Below, one piece after another: positions 1 through 7,021 of a stretch of DNA of 10,258 nucleotides. The notes under the pieces are model-generated. The model did not search any database. It was not told where the DNA came from and worked only from the letters and a program-made list of their open reading frames with translations. Both the position numbers and the translations under genes were made by a program. Position 1 is the stretch's first letter. Each line of letters begins with the position of its first letter. The stretch covers positions 1-10,258 of the forward strand of contig JAFAQG010000487.1 of the NCBI GenBank assembly GCA_019246575.1, given 5' to 3'. Origin of the DNA: Acidobacteriaceae bacterium (GTDB lineage: Bacteria; Acidobacteriota; Terriglobia; Bryobacterales; Bryobacteraceae).

Positions 1-1811
1 CCGAAGATCTTGTCATAGGTTTGCTTATCATCGAGGGGGAGCTGCTCGACTACAATCGTTTCTCCTCGATGCCTCTGGATGAGCTTAATCGTCTGATCGA
101 TGATCGTGAGTGTAGTCAGGCCGAGAAAGTCCATCTTCAGCAGCCCGAGCTTTTCGAGACCGCCCATGTCGTATTGCGTCACAATTTCCTGCTTATTCGT
201 GACGTATAAGGGCACAATCTCTTTGAGCGGCTCGGAGGAGATGACCACGCCGGCCGCGTGAACCCCGGCGTTGCGCGCCACGCCCTCGAGCTTCATACTC
301 ACCTCGAGTACCTCTTTGACGCGGGGCTCTTTGCTCGCGAGCGCCTTCAGTTCCGGATCCTCAAGCGCCTGTTCCAACTTGATGTTCAGTTGTCTTGGGA
401 CCAATTTGGAGATCCGATCGACTTCCGCAAAGCTCATGTCCAGAACGCGGCCAACATCCTTGATAGCTGCCTTTGCGCCGAGGGTTCCAAAGGTGATGAT
501 CTGCGCGACGCGATCGCGACCGTACTTTTCAGTGACGTACTGGATGACCTCGCCGCGACGGTTCGTACAGAAGTCGATATCAATGTCAGGCATGCTGATG
601 CGCTCGGGATTTAAGAATCGCTCGAACAGCAGCCCGTATTGCAGCGGATCTATATCCGTTATCTCCATTGCGTAACCGACCAGGCTGCCGGCGGCGGATC
701 CGCGACCGGGGCCGACGGGGATGCCGTTCTGTTTCGCGAATCGGATGAAATCCCAGACGATCAGAAAGTAGCTCGAGAACTGCATCTGGCGGATCATTTG
801 GATCTCGCGCTCGAGCCGCTCAACGTAAGCCGGAAAGTCGTATTTGAGACGGCCCTGGCTTCGAAGTGCTTCCAGGTGTGGCCGGCGCTTTTCGAAACCC
901 TGCCGAGCGATATATGCGAAATACGTGTCCGGCGTGTGTTGTTCCGGCACCTCGAAGCGGGGAAACGGATCTTTGACTTGCTCCAGCTTCACATGGCAGC
1001 GTTGAGCGATATCCCAGGTCCGATCCAACGCGTCCTCCACCTCGGCAAAGCGCGCCATCATCTCAGCCCGCGTTTTCAGGTAGAAATCCGGAGTCGCAAA
1101 GCGCATCCGGTTGGTGTCGGACATCGTCTTCCCGGTCTGGATGCACAACAGAATTTCGTGTGCCCGCACATCGTCTCGCGTCAAGTAGTGCGCATCGTTT
1201 GTCACAACCAGCGGGATGCCGGTTTCCGAGGAGAGCTTTCGGATCTCCGGCAGCACGATTTTGTCGGGGTCGAGCCCGTGATCCTGCATCTCAAGGAAGA
1301 AATTCTCCTTCCCGAAGATGTCTATGTACTCGTGCGCGAGACGCCGGGCCTCATCGCGGCGACCGGCAAGGATTGTCTCATTGATGTCTCCGCGCAGGCA
1401 GGCAGAGGTGCAGATCAAGCCTTTCGCATGCCGGGCGAGCAAATCTTTGTCGATTCGCGGTTTGTAGTAGAACCCCTCGAGATAACCGGTCGAGACAAGC
1501 TTAATGAGGTTCTTGTATCCTTCCTGGGTTTCGCACAGGACAAGGAGATGGTTATAACGATCCGATTCCGACCGAGTCTTGTGTCCCTGCTGAGAGACAT
1601 AAAGCTCACACCCAATGACCGGCTGAATGCCATTGGCAATCGCTTCGTTGTAGAACTCAACCGCTCCGAAAAGATTGCCGTGATCCGTCATAGCGATTGC
1701 GGGCATCGCCTGATCTTTGGCGATCGCCATTAACTTCTTGATGTCGCACGCGCCATCGAGTAAAGAGTAGTCGCTGTGACAGTGAAGGTGAACGAACGGT
1801 CGTTCGGACAT
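1..1811 (-). CDS. dnaE: DNA polymerase III subunit alpha, N-terminal part (3' end beyond left edge)
   Basis: This is the catalytic subunit of the replicative DNA polymerase, extending primed DNA in the cytoplasm. Translation from ATG at 1811 gives 603 codons before the window edge; the family is usually about 1100-1200 residues, so roughly half is present. It opens with the PHP domain (HLHCHSDYSLLDGA at residues 8-21, then TDHGN, GCELYV, NDAHYL). The polymerase core follows, with GPGRGSAAGS, the two palm aspartates in MPDIDIDF near residue 407, and KMDFLGL near 558 with the third. Spacing matches E. coli D401/D403/D555. Unlike E. coli, the PHP metal-ligand positions (TDH, GCE, NDAH) look intact, which in other bacteria goes with 3'-5' exonuclease activity. 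The start is fixed by the conserved N-terminus. The ribosome site is weak; a TATAAG lies 9 nt before the ATG. The gene is divergent from the porin. Confidence 0.97.
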   Translation of the reverse strand, partial: MSERPFVHLHCHSDYSLLDGACDIKKLMAIAKDQAMPAIAMTDHGNLFGAVEFYNEAIANGIQPVIGCELYVSQQGHKTRSESDRYNHLLVLCETQEGYKNLIKLVSTGYLEGFYYKPRIDKDLLARHAKGLICTSACLRGDINETILAGRRDEARRLAHEYIDIFGKENFFLEMQDHGLDPDKIVLPEIRKLSSETGIPLVVTNDAHYLTRDDVRAHEILLCIQTGKTMSDTNRMRFATPDFYLKTRAEMMARFAEVEDALDRTWDIAQRCHVKLEQVKDPFPRFEVPEQHTPDTYFAYIARQGFEKRRPHLEALRSQGRLKYDFPAYVERLEREIQMIRQMQFSSYFLIVWDFIRFAKQNGIPVGPGRGSAAGSLVGYAMEITDIDPLQYGLLFERFLNPERISMPDIDIDFCTNRRGEVIQYVTEKYGRDRVAQIITFGTLGAKAAIKDVGRVLDMSFAEVDRISKLVPRQLNIKLEQALEDPELKALASKEPRVKEVLEVSMKLEGVARNAGVHAAGVVISSEPLKEIVPLYVTNKQEIVTQYDMGGLEKLGLLKMDFLGLTTLTIIDQTIKLIQRHRGETIVVEQLPLDDKQTYDKIF

Positions 1812-1965
1812 TGCTGATTTCTTATAGTTTAGCGGCCGATTCCGATGCTTATCGATTTGCCCGGAGGGCGGCCGTTGACTCGCCCCGAATACATCCCCGC
1901 GTACCCGATCCCTCGACCGTCACAGTCCTGTAATCGCGCTGTAACGATCCTCGGGTAAGGTTTGC

Positions 1966-3654
1966 ATGAGTTTCAGGTTCGCTATGGTGCACCGAACAAA
2001 GTCGAGCGTAAGGGAGCTTATGAACACCAGTAGGATTCTGTATCTTATGTGCGCCTCGCTGCTGCCGTTTCACGTGGGAGCGGAGAGCCCGGGCGCAATG
2101 CCGCAGCCGAGCGTGGAGCAGTTGAAGCGCGTGCAGGAACGAATCGCGCAACAGGAGGACGAGATCAAGAAGCTGGAAAATTCCATTCAGCAGGAAAAGG
2201 CGCTCCTTGAACGAGCAATGCAGAGTGTGCCAACTGTTGAAGCGACCGGCAACGGAGCGGCCCCGCTCGTACCGGCTAAAAGCACTGCTCAGGTCCCGCC
2301 AAGCGGCGGTTCGGTGCAACACGAAACAACTGCCACGCCGTCGCCGTTGAGCATCCGTCTTGGCAACTCCACTCTCACACCGCTCGGGTTCATGGACGCC
2401 ACATACTTCACCCGCACGACGAACGTGGGCAGCGGCATCGGCACAAATTTCGCGGGCATTCCCTACGGCAATGCCGCCGCCGGCCATATCGCCGAAACGA
2501 GCTTCTCAGCCCAGAACTCGCGCGTGGGGTTCCGTGTCGATTCGAATTTCCTGGGCTGGAAGGTTCTTGGCTATCTCGAGTCGGATTTCCTGTTCAACAA
2601 TAATGCCGGGAGTTTTCAGATCACAAGCAATTCCGCCGGTTTCCGGCTTCGAAATTATTTTGTCGACGTTCAGAGGAATGGCTTCGAAATGCTAGGAGGA
2701 CAGGATTGGACCTTCCTAACGCCGAACCGCAAGGGCCTGTCGCCAATCCCGTCCGATATCTTCTACTCGCAGAACATGGACACGAACTATCAGCTGGGTC
2801 TCACATGGAGTCGTCAGCCGCAGTTCCGCTTCATCGCGCACCCGAACGAGAACGTCGCCTTCGGCGTATCGTTCGAAAATCCGCAGCAATATATAGGTGG
2901 AGGGGCCGGGGCAGGCACCGTGGTGTTGCCCGCCGCGCTCGCCTCGCTCGGCTCGCAGTTTCAGTCGGGCGGCAGCGCTACGGGGGTGCCCAATCTGTTC
3001 CCCGATATCATTCCGAAGGTCGCGATTGAGGGCCATCCCGGCGGTCGTACGATGCACGTCGAGGCGGCGGGCCTGATTCGCGGGTTCAAGGACTACCTCC
3101 AGGCGCCGGCTGCGGCATCCGCCGTTCCCGGCTCGCATACCGCAATCGGCTACGGCGGCGCGATCAATTCGAATTTGGAAATCTTCAAGAACATCCGCCT
3201 TATCGAGAACGCATTTTTCAGCGACGGAGGCGGCCGCTATATCTTCGGTGTGGGACCCGATGTTGTTATTCGCACGAACGGCACTGTTTCGCCTGTGCAC
3301 AGCTACTCCACTGTGGACGGCTTCGAAGCGCAGGTCTCACCTAATAGCCTCCTCGCCGCTTACTATGGCGGCGCATACATCGGACGCGACGTCGTCGTCG
3401 ACGCAAACGGCACGCGCGCCGGCTATGGTTTCAGCCCGGCCAGCGCCACTGCTTCGCCGGCCCAAAACCGGTGCGTTCAGGAGATCACCCTCGACTGGGT
3501 GCAGACGCTTTGGAAAAACCCGAACTACGGCGCGCTTTCTCTCATCAACCAATATTCGTATCTCTGGCGCGAGCCGTGGGCCGTCGCCAGCGGTACACCC
3601 AAGCAGGCCCACACGAACATGATCTGGATCAATTTGCGGTACACGCTGCCGTAA
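1966..3654 (+). CDS. Outer-membrane porin-like beta-barrel protein with N-terminal coiled coil
   Basis: Predicted secreted outer-membrane protein of 562 residues (544 from the inner start). A signal peptide is visible: the in-frame ATG at 2020 begins MNTSRILYLMCASLLPF and a likely cleavage follows HVGA. A heptad-like, Glu/Lys/Gln-rich coiled-coil segment (about residues 48-84) comes next, then a Pro/Ala/Thr-rich linker. The rest is a long stretch of alternating polar and aromatic strands (TPLGFMDATYF, SRVGFRVDSNF, GYLESDFLFNN, FRLRNYFVDVQ, MLGGQDWTFL), ending in the strand-like INLRYTLP. This layout resembles DcaP-like porins, in which an N-terminal coiled coil precedes the barrel; the substrate cannot be read from sequence. 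Start choice is open: ATG 1966 has TAAGG 5 nt upstream, ATG 2020 has AGGGAG only 3 nt upstream but gives a more typical signal peptide. It is probably monocistronic, since a strong terminator follows 32 nt after the stop. Confidence 0.82.
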   Translation: MSFRFAMVHRTKSSVRELMNTSRILYLMCASLLPFHVGAESPGAMPQPSVEQLKRVQERIAQQEDEIKKLENSIQQEKALLERAMQSVPTVEATGNGAAPLVPAKSTAQVPPSGGSVQHETTATPSPLSIRLGNSTLTPLGFMDATYFTRTTNVGSGIGTNFAGIPYGNAAAGHIAETSFSAQNSRVGFRVDSNFLGWKVLGYLESDFLFNNNAGSFQITSNSAGFRLRNYFVDVQRNGFEMLGGQDWTFLTPNRKGLSPIPSDIFYSQNMDTNYQLGLTWSRQPQFRFIAHPNENVAFGVSFENPQQYIGGGAGAGTVVLPAALASLGSQFQSGGSATGVPNLFPDIIPKVAIEGHPGGRTMHVEAAGLIRGFKDYLQAPAAASAVPGSHTAIGYGGAINSNLEIFKNIRLIENAFFSDGGGRYIFGVGPDVVIRTNGTVSPVHSYSTVDGFEAQVSPNSLLAAYYGGAYIGRDVVVDANGTRAGYGFSPASATASPAQNRCVQEITLDWVQTLWKNPNYGALSLINQYSYLWREPWAVASGTPKQAHTNMIWINLRYTLP

Positions 3655-3686
3655 ACCGAATCGTCGATCGAAATCAATTACGATTT

Positions 3687-3717
3687 GAGCACCTGCTTCG
3701 GCTGGTGCTCTTTTTTT
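3687..3717 (+). terminator. Intrinsic terminator of the porin gene
   Basis: GAGCACC (3687-3693) pairs perfectly with GGTGCTC (3704-3710). Inside it a second short stem GC/GC closes a TTCG tetraloop (3697-3700), separated from the main stem by a T-T mismatch. Seven T residues follow at 3711-3717. This is a textbook rho-independent terminator 32 nt after the porin stop codon. The methyltransferase gene begins only 36 nt after the T-tract, so it needs its own promoter or read-through. Confidence 0.93.
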
Positions 3718-3752
3718 GGCGATCGCCAGAATCGTGTGGCGATAATGGCGGC

Positions 3753-4727
3753 GTGGGCGGGACCGGCACAGCCGAGCTGGAGGAGATCATTCGCGAGGAG
3801 GTCTCGCGCGATAGGTGTATCTCCTTCGCCCGCTTCATGGAGCTTGCACTTTACCATCCAAGGCTCGGATACTATCGCCAATCTTCGAACCCCTTGGGTA
3901 CTTTCGGGGACTTCTACACTGCCGAGCAGCTTCAACCGGTATTCGGCCAGCTGGTCGCCTCATTCGCCTCGCGTGTCGCACCATGGGCCGGTGAAGAAAG
4001 GTTTCAGATCGTCGAACTCGGTGCGGGGCGTGGCGAACTGCGCGACAGCCTGCCTGAATGGAGATACCTGGGCTGCGACTGGCGCGGCGATCCATTGCCG
4101 GCATCCTGTTCGGGTCTTGTAATCGCAAATGAGTTCTTCGACGCTCTTCCAGTCCGCGTGCTCCGACGCGGATCGGATGGCTGGAGCGAGCTGGTCGTCA
4201 CGTGGGGCGATGGAGCGTTCGCATTCGAAGAGAGGCCGCAGGTCTCACCTGACATGCTGGCCTACGCCGATAAGTATGGAGAGGCAATCCCGGCCGGTGG
4301 GTTACTCGAAGTGAACTTCGGAATCGAGACCTGGCTGGAGCGCATTGCCACCTTTCTGCGCTGCGGTAGTGTTCTCATCATCGATTACGGATACAGCGCA
4401 AGGGAACTCGTTCGCTTTCCACGCGGAACTCTGATGAGCTACCACCGGCATGTTGGCGACACGGAGGTGCTACTTCATCCGGGTACGCGCGATATCACCG
4501 CCCACGTAAATTTTTCTCATCTGAAGGACGAAGCCGTGCGAAATACGTTCGAGATCGTCTCAGAGGAATCCCTCGCCTCGTGGGTACTTTCTGTTTGGAA
4601 GGAGCACGACCTGGCGAGACGGTGGGAAGCAGGTGACGAGCGATGGCGCTTACAGTGGAAGAGCATTGCGATCGGAATGGGGGAGGTGTTCCGGGTTCTC
4701 ACACTGAGAAAGGTGTCCGGAAAATAA
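3753..4727 (+). CDS. MidA/NDUFAF7-family SAM-dependent methyltransferase
   Basis: Predicted class I SAM-dependent methyltransferase of the MidA (DUF185/NDUFAF7) family, 324 residues. The family signature is clear: ISFARFMELALYHPRLGYY and GDFYTAEQLQPVFGQL near the N-terminus, the SAM-binding loop VELGAGRGE (about residue 90), ANEFFDALPVRVL after it, LIIDYGY in the centre, then GTLMSYHRH and DITAHVNFSHL. The mitochondrial relative NDUFAF7 methylates an arginine of a complex I subunit during assembly; a similar role here is inference, as no nuo genes are in view. GTG 3753 is chosen because it is the only in-frame start between the upstream terminator and the conserved motif. The frame stays open further upstream, but through the porin gene and its terminator. 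The ribosome site is poor. A GATAAT hexamer lies at 3741-3746 without a well-spaced -35. Confidence 0.88.
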   Translation: MGGTGTAELEEIIREEVSRDRCISFARFMELALYHPRLGYYRQSSNPLGTFGDFYTAEQLQPVFGQLVASFASRVAPWAGEERFQIVELGAGRGELRDSLPEWRYLGCDWRGDPLPASCSGLVIANEFFDALPVRVLRRGSDGWSELVVTWGDGAFAFEERPQVSPDMLAYADKYGEAIPAGGLLEVNFGIETWLERIATFLRCGSVLIIDYGYSARELVRFPRGTLMSYHRHVGDTEVLLHPGTRDITAHVNFSHLKDEAVRNTFEIVSEESLASWVLSVWKEHDLARRWEAGDERWRLQWKSIAIGMGEVFRVLTLRKVSGK

Positions 4728-4752
4728 AAATGCCCCCGAAAGATCGGGGGCA
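4721..4752 (-). terminator. Intrinsic terminator of the Lys-rich peptide gene
   Basis: TGCCCCCGA (4731-4739) and TCGGGGGCA (4744-4752) form a perfect 9-bp GC-rich stem with a 4-nt loop. Read on the minus strand, the stem is followed by TTTTTATTTT (complement of 4730-4721), a good release tract. On the plus strand the stem is followed by a poor tract (GAGATTTAAG), so it mainly serves the minus-strand gene, though it may also attenuate the facing methyltransferase transcript, whose stop codon lies inside the T-tract region. Confidence 0.9.
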
Positions 4753-4770
4753 GAGATTTAAGTTTTGGAT

Positions 4771-4784
4771 GCCGCTTTCGCGGC
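4771..4784 (-). other. Short GNRA-type hairpin in the 3' UTR of the Lys-rich peptide gene
   Basis: On the minus strand GCCGC, loop GAAA, GCGGC forms a perfect 5-bp stem closed by a GNRA tetraloop. It sits 5 nt after the stop codon of the small gene and 18 nt before the terminator stem. It could stabilise the short mRNA, but no function can be shown from sequence alone. Confidence 0.45.
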
Positions 4785-4789
4785 TCCGG

Positions 4790-4864
4790 CTACTTCTTCT
4801 TCTTGGCTGGCGCCTTCTTCGTTCCTTTCGAAGCACTCGCCTTTTTCTTGGTTGCGTTCTTCAT
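4790..4864 (-). CDS. 24-residue lysine-rich peptide (candidate micro-protein)
   Basis: ATG at 4864 opens a 24-codon frame ending in TAG. The product has 11 lysines and 5 alanines plus Ser, Thr, Gly, Asn and Pro, with no acidic or aromatic residue. It starts MKNATKKKASASKG and ends KKAPAKKKK. Such Lys/Ala/Pro composition resembles histone H1-like tails and other nucleic-acid-binding basic tails, so DNA or RNA binding is a reasonable inference; ribosome-associated or polyanion-binding roles are equally open. Translation is supported by AGGGAG (4880-4875), 10 nt before the ATG, and by an upstream in-frame TGA that rules out a longer form. The frame is framed by a well-spaced promoter and a strong terminator, giving an mRNA of about 195 nt with one gene. 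It is too short for routine gene callers. No family assignment is possible from sequence alone. Confidence 0.7.
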   Translation of the reverse strand: MKNATKKKASASKGTKKAPAKKKK

Positions 4865-4898
4865 CGTAACGATTCTCCCTAACGTAGATTTGCAATCT

Positions 4899-4927
4899 TG
4901 TACAGATCGCAGTGTGATTCATATATA
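4899..4927 (+). promoter_or_regulatory. Possible plus-strand promoter sharing the TATATA box (towards rlpA)
   Basis: On the plus strand TGTACA (4899-4904) and the same TATATA (4922-4927) are spaced by 17 bp. The -35 matches only four of six consensus bases, so this is weaker than the opposing promoter. If used, transcription would start near 4935 and give rlpA a leader of about 150 nt that contains the inverted repeat at 4964-5007. Confidence 0.35.
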
Positions 4928-4950
4928 AGGTTCTTCGCAAGAGAAGTCAA
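4922..4950 (-). promoter_or_regulatory. Sigma-70-type promoter of the Lys-rich peptide gene
   Basis: On the minus strand TTGACT (4950-4945) and TATATA (4927-4922) are separated by exactly 17 bp. An A/T run (ATTTTTTTC) directly upstream of the -35 could act as an UP element. The predicted transcription start near 4915 leaves a leader of about 50 nt before the ATG at 4864. This is the best-matching promoter I found in the window. Confidence 0.75.
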
Positions 4951-4963
4951 GAAAAAAATGTAA

Positions 4964-5007
4964 CGAGGGTCTGCGATGGACGTCTTCGATGCTCTCCGTG
5001 ACCCTCG
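4964..5007. repeat. 8-bp inverted repeat upstream of rlpA
   Basis: CGAGGGTC (4964-4971) and GACCCTCG (5000-5007) are perfect reverse complements around a 28-nt loop. The repeat lies between the small-peptide promoter and rlpA. It could be an RNA hairpin in the rlpA leader or a two-half-site operator. No T-tract follows on the plus strand; on the minus strand TTACATTTTTTT follows, but no upstream minus-strand gene would need a terminator there. Confidence 0.4.
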
Positions 5008-5084
5008 AAACGTAAATTTAGAATTTGTTTTAACCTTCGGGAGAGGGTTTCCGTCTGAAAGGATGGGATCGAGTAGCCGTCGCA

Positions 5085-5939
5085 ATGAGGAACGAACGGG
5101 GCGAAGTCGATATTCAACAGCGGCGCGAGAGTCGAGCGGTTCCACATCGTTTCTCGAATATATGCTTCCTTGCGATTCTCTGCGGAATCGCGATTGTTTC
5201 ATCTTGCGGTCGAAAGCATCAGCACGCGAGGGTTCCCTCTGCTCCTCGGCCTTCATCCACTGCATCGAGTCAGCGCCGCGGGACAGTTCCGGCCGTTGCC
5301 ATCGGATACACAGAGGAGGGTATTGCCAGCTGGTACGGCGTTCCCTACCATGGCCGGCCTGCCGCTGACGGCGAGATCTACGATATGGAGACTCTTGTCG
5401 CCGCACATCGCGTGATGCCGTTCAATACCTGGCTAAAGGTGACGAATGTCGAGAACCGGAAGACCGTGAACGTGCGCATCATCGATCGGGGACCATTCGT
5501 GGCGGGCAGAATCCTCGATCTGTCGAAAGCCGCGGCTCGGCACATCGACCTGCTCGGTCCGGGCGTTGGACGCGTGCGATTGGAAGTCATCGCCGCACCG
5601 GCCGATATTCCGTCGAATGATTTCTATGCCGTACAGGTAGGCGCCTTTTCGGTCCAGGCTAACGCGGAACGCCTGCGTGCCTCGTACGAGGAACGATTCG
5701 GAGCTGCGCGAATTGTCTTGAAGCAAGGCGCAGTTCCACTCTGGCGTGTTCTTGTGGGCAAGGAGCCATCGATGGCAGCGGCACGGGAGCTCGCGAAAGT
5801 GATCGCGCGGGAAGGAAAAAGCGTGTTCGTCGTTCGAGTGGACGAAACGATCATTCCGCCCGCCGCAAATCCGCCGGTAGCGTCGGAGCAGGGCCAGTCA
5901 GTCCCCGCAGCTCAAGAGCAAACGCAGGGTGAAAGATGA
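5085..5939 (+). CDS. rlpA: RlpA-type septal-ring lipoprotein (DPBB + SPOR)
   Basis: Predicted outer-membrane lipoprotein of 284 residues acting on peptidoglycan. RlpA proteins are lytic transglycosylases that cleave glycan strands lacking stem peptides, often at the septum or poles. A hydrophobic signal ends in the lipobox VSSC with Cys41. A low-complexity Ser/Arg/Pro linker follows. The double-psi beta-barrel runs about residues 74-168: GIASWYGVPYHGR, ADGEIYD, AAHRVMPFNTWLKVTN, VRIIDRGPFVAGRILDLS. The catalytic pair (His in AAH, Asp in DRGPF) is kept. A SPOR domain (NDFYAVQVGAFSVQANAERL onward, about residues 181-255), which binds denuded septal glycan, completes the protein before a Gln/Pro/Ala tail. 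ATG 5085 is the only usable in-frame start before the signal sequence, though the n-region is long (about 25 residues) and the ribosome site is weak. It is followed 73 nt later by the sigma-54 activator in the same direction. Confidence 0.93.
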   Translation: MRNERGEVDIQQRRESRAVPHRFSNICFLAILCGIAIVSSCGRKHQHARVPSAPRPSSTASSQRRGTVPAVAIGYTEEGIASWYGVPYHGRPAADGEIYDMETLVAAHRVMPFNTWLKVTNVENRKTVNVRIIDRGPFVAGRILDLSKAAARHIDLLGPGVGRVRLEVIAAPADIPSNDFYAVQVGAFSVQANAERLRASYEERFGAARIVLKQGAVPLWRVLVGKEPSMAAARELAKVIAREGKSVFVVRVDETIIPPAANPPVASEQGQSVPAAQEQTQGER

Positions 5940-6012
5940 TTTAGGCGCAGGCCTGCGAGATTTCTGGTTCTGATCGGGCACTACGTTCACAGAACGAGTC
6001 TTTCTCTGCGCT

Positions 6013-7011
6013 GTGACCCCTCAGCCTGCTCAACAATCGCCACTCTCGACGCTCGTCGGCAACTCGCCTGCCATGAAGCAGGTCGCTCGGCTCGTTACGC
6101 GGATGGCGAAATCGCGATTCCCGGTTCTGATCCTCGGCGAAACCGGAACAGGTAAAGAGGTTATCGCACGAGCGATTCATAACCTCGAGGGCCGCGGACC
6201 GTTTGTGGTGGTCGATTGCTCCTCTCTGGTCGGGCCGCTGATGGAAAGCGAGCTCTTCGGCTACGCCAAGGGGGCATTTACCGGCGCGCATGTTCAGAAG
6301 CTCGGATTACTCGATGCGGCGAATGGAGGCACGGCATTCTTCGATGAGATCGGAGAGCTGCCGCTCGACATGCAGCAGAAGCTCCTTCGCGTTCTCCAAC
6401 AGAAGGAATTTCGGGCGGTGGGGGGTCTTGCGCAGCGCAGTTCGAACTTCCGCGTGATCGCCGCGACGAATCGCAACCTTGCAGCAGAGGTTGAGCAGGG
6501 TCGCTTCCGCGAAGACCTCTACTATCGGCTCAATGTGATGAAGCTGCGCCTTCCGCCTCTTCGGGAGCGGAAAGACGATATTCCGCTGCTGATCTCGCAT
6601 TTCCTGGATCGTTACGGCAACGGGCACAAGGTGCCGAGCGACACGATGGAGGCGCTGATCCACTACGATTGGCCGGGCAACGTGCGCCAGCTGGAACATA
6701 CGGTGCAGCAGATGGTGGCGATGAACTCCGGCCAATGGATCTCGACCGCCGATCTCCCGTCCGCAGTCGCAAATCGCTCACTGGAACGCGTCGCGCATCA
6801 GCATCTCAGCCCGATGCCGATTTCGGGTTCTCCCGTATCGCCGACTTTATCCGACGCCGCACAACAGCAGATCCTACCTTTGGCAGAAGTTGAGAAGCGC
6901 GCCATTCTCCACGCGCTTGAGGTGACGAAAGGCGACCGCACTCTGGCAGCGGCAATGCTCGAAATCGGGCGGACTACCCTCTACCGGAAACTGAAAGAGT
7001 ACGGTTTGTAA
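6013..7011 (+). CDS. Sigma-54-dependent transcriptional activator without N-terminal sensor domain
   Basis: Predicted bacterial enhancer-binding protein of 332 residues. It uses ATP to remodel sigma-54 RNA polymerase at -24/-12 promoters. The AAA+ domain begins almost at once (TLVGNSPAMKQV, residue 13). Walker A is GETGTGKE (42-49), the sigma-54 contact loop GAFTGA is at 87-92, and Walker B is TAFFDEIGEL (from 107). FREDLYYRLNV and LPPLRERKDDIPLL follow, then WPGNVRQLEH. After a Ser/Pro-rich linker, a Fis-type helix-turn-helix closes the protein (GDRTLAAAML, RTTLYRKLKEYGL). There is no receiver, GAF or PAS domain, as in PspF-type activators, so control probably comes from a partner protein or expression level. 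The GTG start is forced: an in-frame TGA lies at 5971-5973 and no other start follows it before the domain. The ribosome site is poor. The glycosyltransferase starts 10 nt after its stop. Confidence 0.94.
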   Translation: MTPQPAQQSPLSTLVGNSPAMKQVARLVTRMAKSRFPVLILGETGTGKEVIARAIHNLEGRGPFVVVDCSSLVGPLMESELFGYAKGAFTGAHVQKLGLLDAANGGTAFFDEIGELPLDMQQKLLRVLQQKEFRAVGGLAQRSSNFRVIAATNRNLAAEVEQGRFREDLYYRLNVMKLRLPPLRERKDDIPLLISHFLDRYGNGHKVPSDTMEALIHYDWPGNVRQLEHTVQQMVAMNSGQWISTADLPSAVANRSLERVAHQHLSPMPISGSPVSPTLSDAAQQQILPLAEVEKRAILHALEVTKGDRTLAAAMLEIGRTTLYRKLKEYGL

Positions 7012-7021
7012 GACTGGGGTC

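Noticed and set aside
639..1733. Long plus-strand open frame of 364 codons
   Set aside because: It lies entirely antisense to dnaE, whose minus-strand frame carries all polymerase and PHP motifs; the plus-strand product shows no domain.
2716..3300. Minus-strand 194-codon frame
   Set aside because: It is antisense to the porin gene, which has signal peptide, coiled coil and barrel strands in the plus frame; the minus product is Arg-rich without recognisable features.
3471..3752. Longer N-terminus for the MidA-like protein
   Set aside because: The frame is open back to GTG 3471 but this runs through the porin coding end and its intrinsic terminator; conserved family sequence starts only after GTG 3753.
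4758..4940. 60-codon minus-strand frame overlapping the Lys-rich peptide gene
   Set aside because: It starts upstream in another frame, overlaps the promoter's start region, and its Glu-rich sequence is the frame-shifted reading of the Lys codons; no ribosome site.
5946..5957. 12-bp palindrome CGCAGGCCTGCG after rlpA as a terminator
   Set aside because: Only a 4-bp stem with a 4-nt loop can form and no T-tract follows; such a palindrome is expected by chance in 10 kb.
5975..5990. Sigma-54-like -24/-12 element (GGGCAC...TTCAC) before the activator gene
   Set aside because: The -24 part is fair, but the -12 part reads TTCAC instead of TTGC and lacks the invariant GC.
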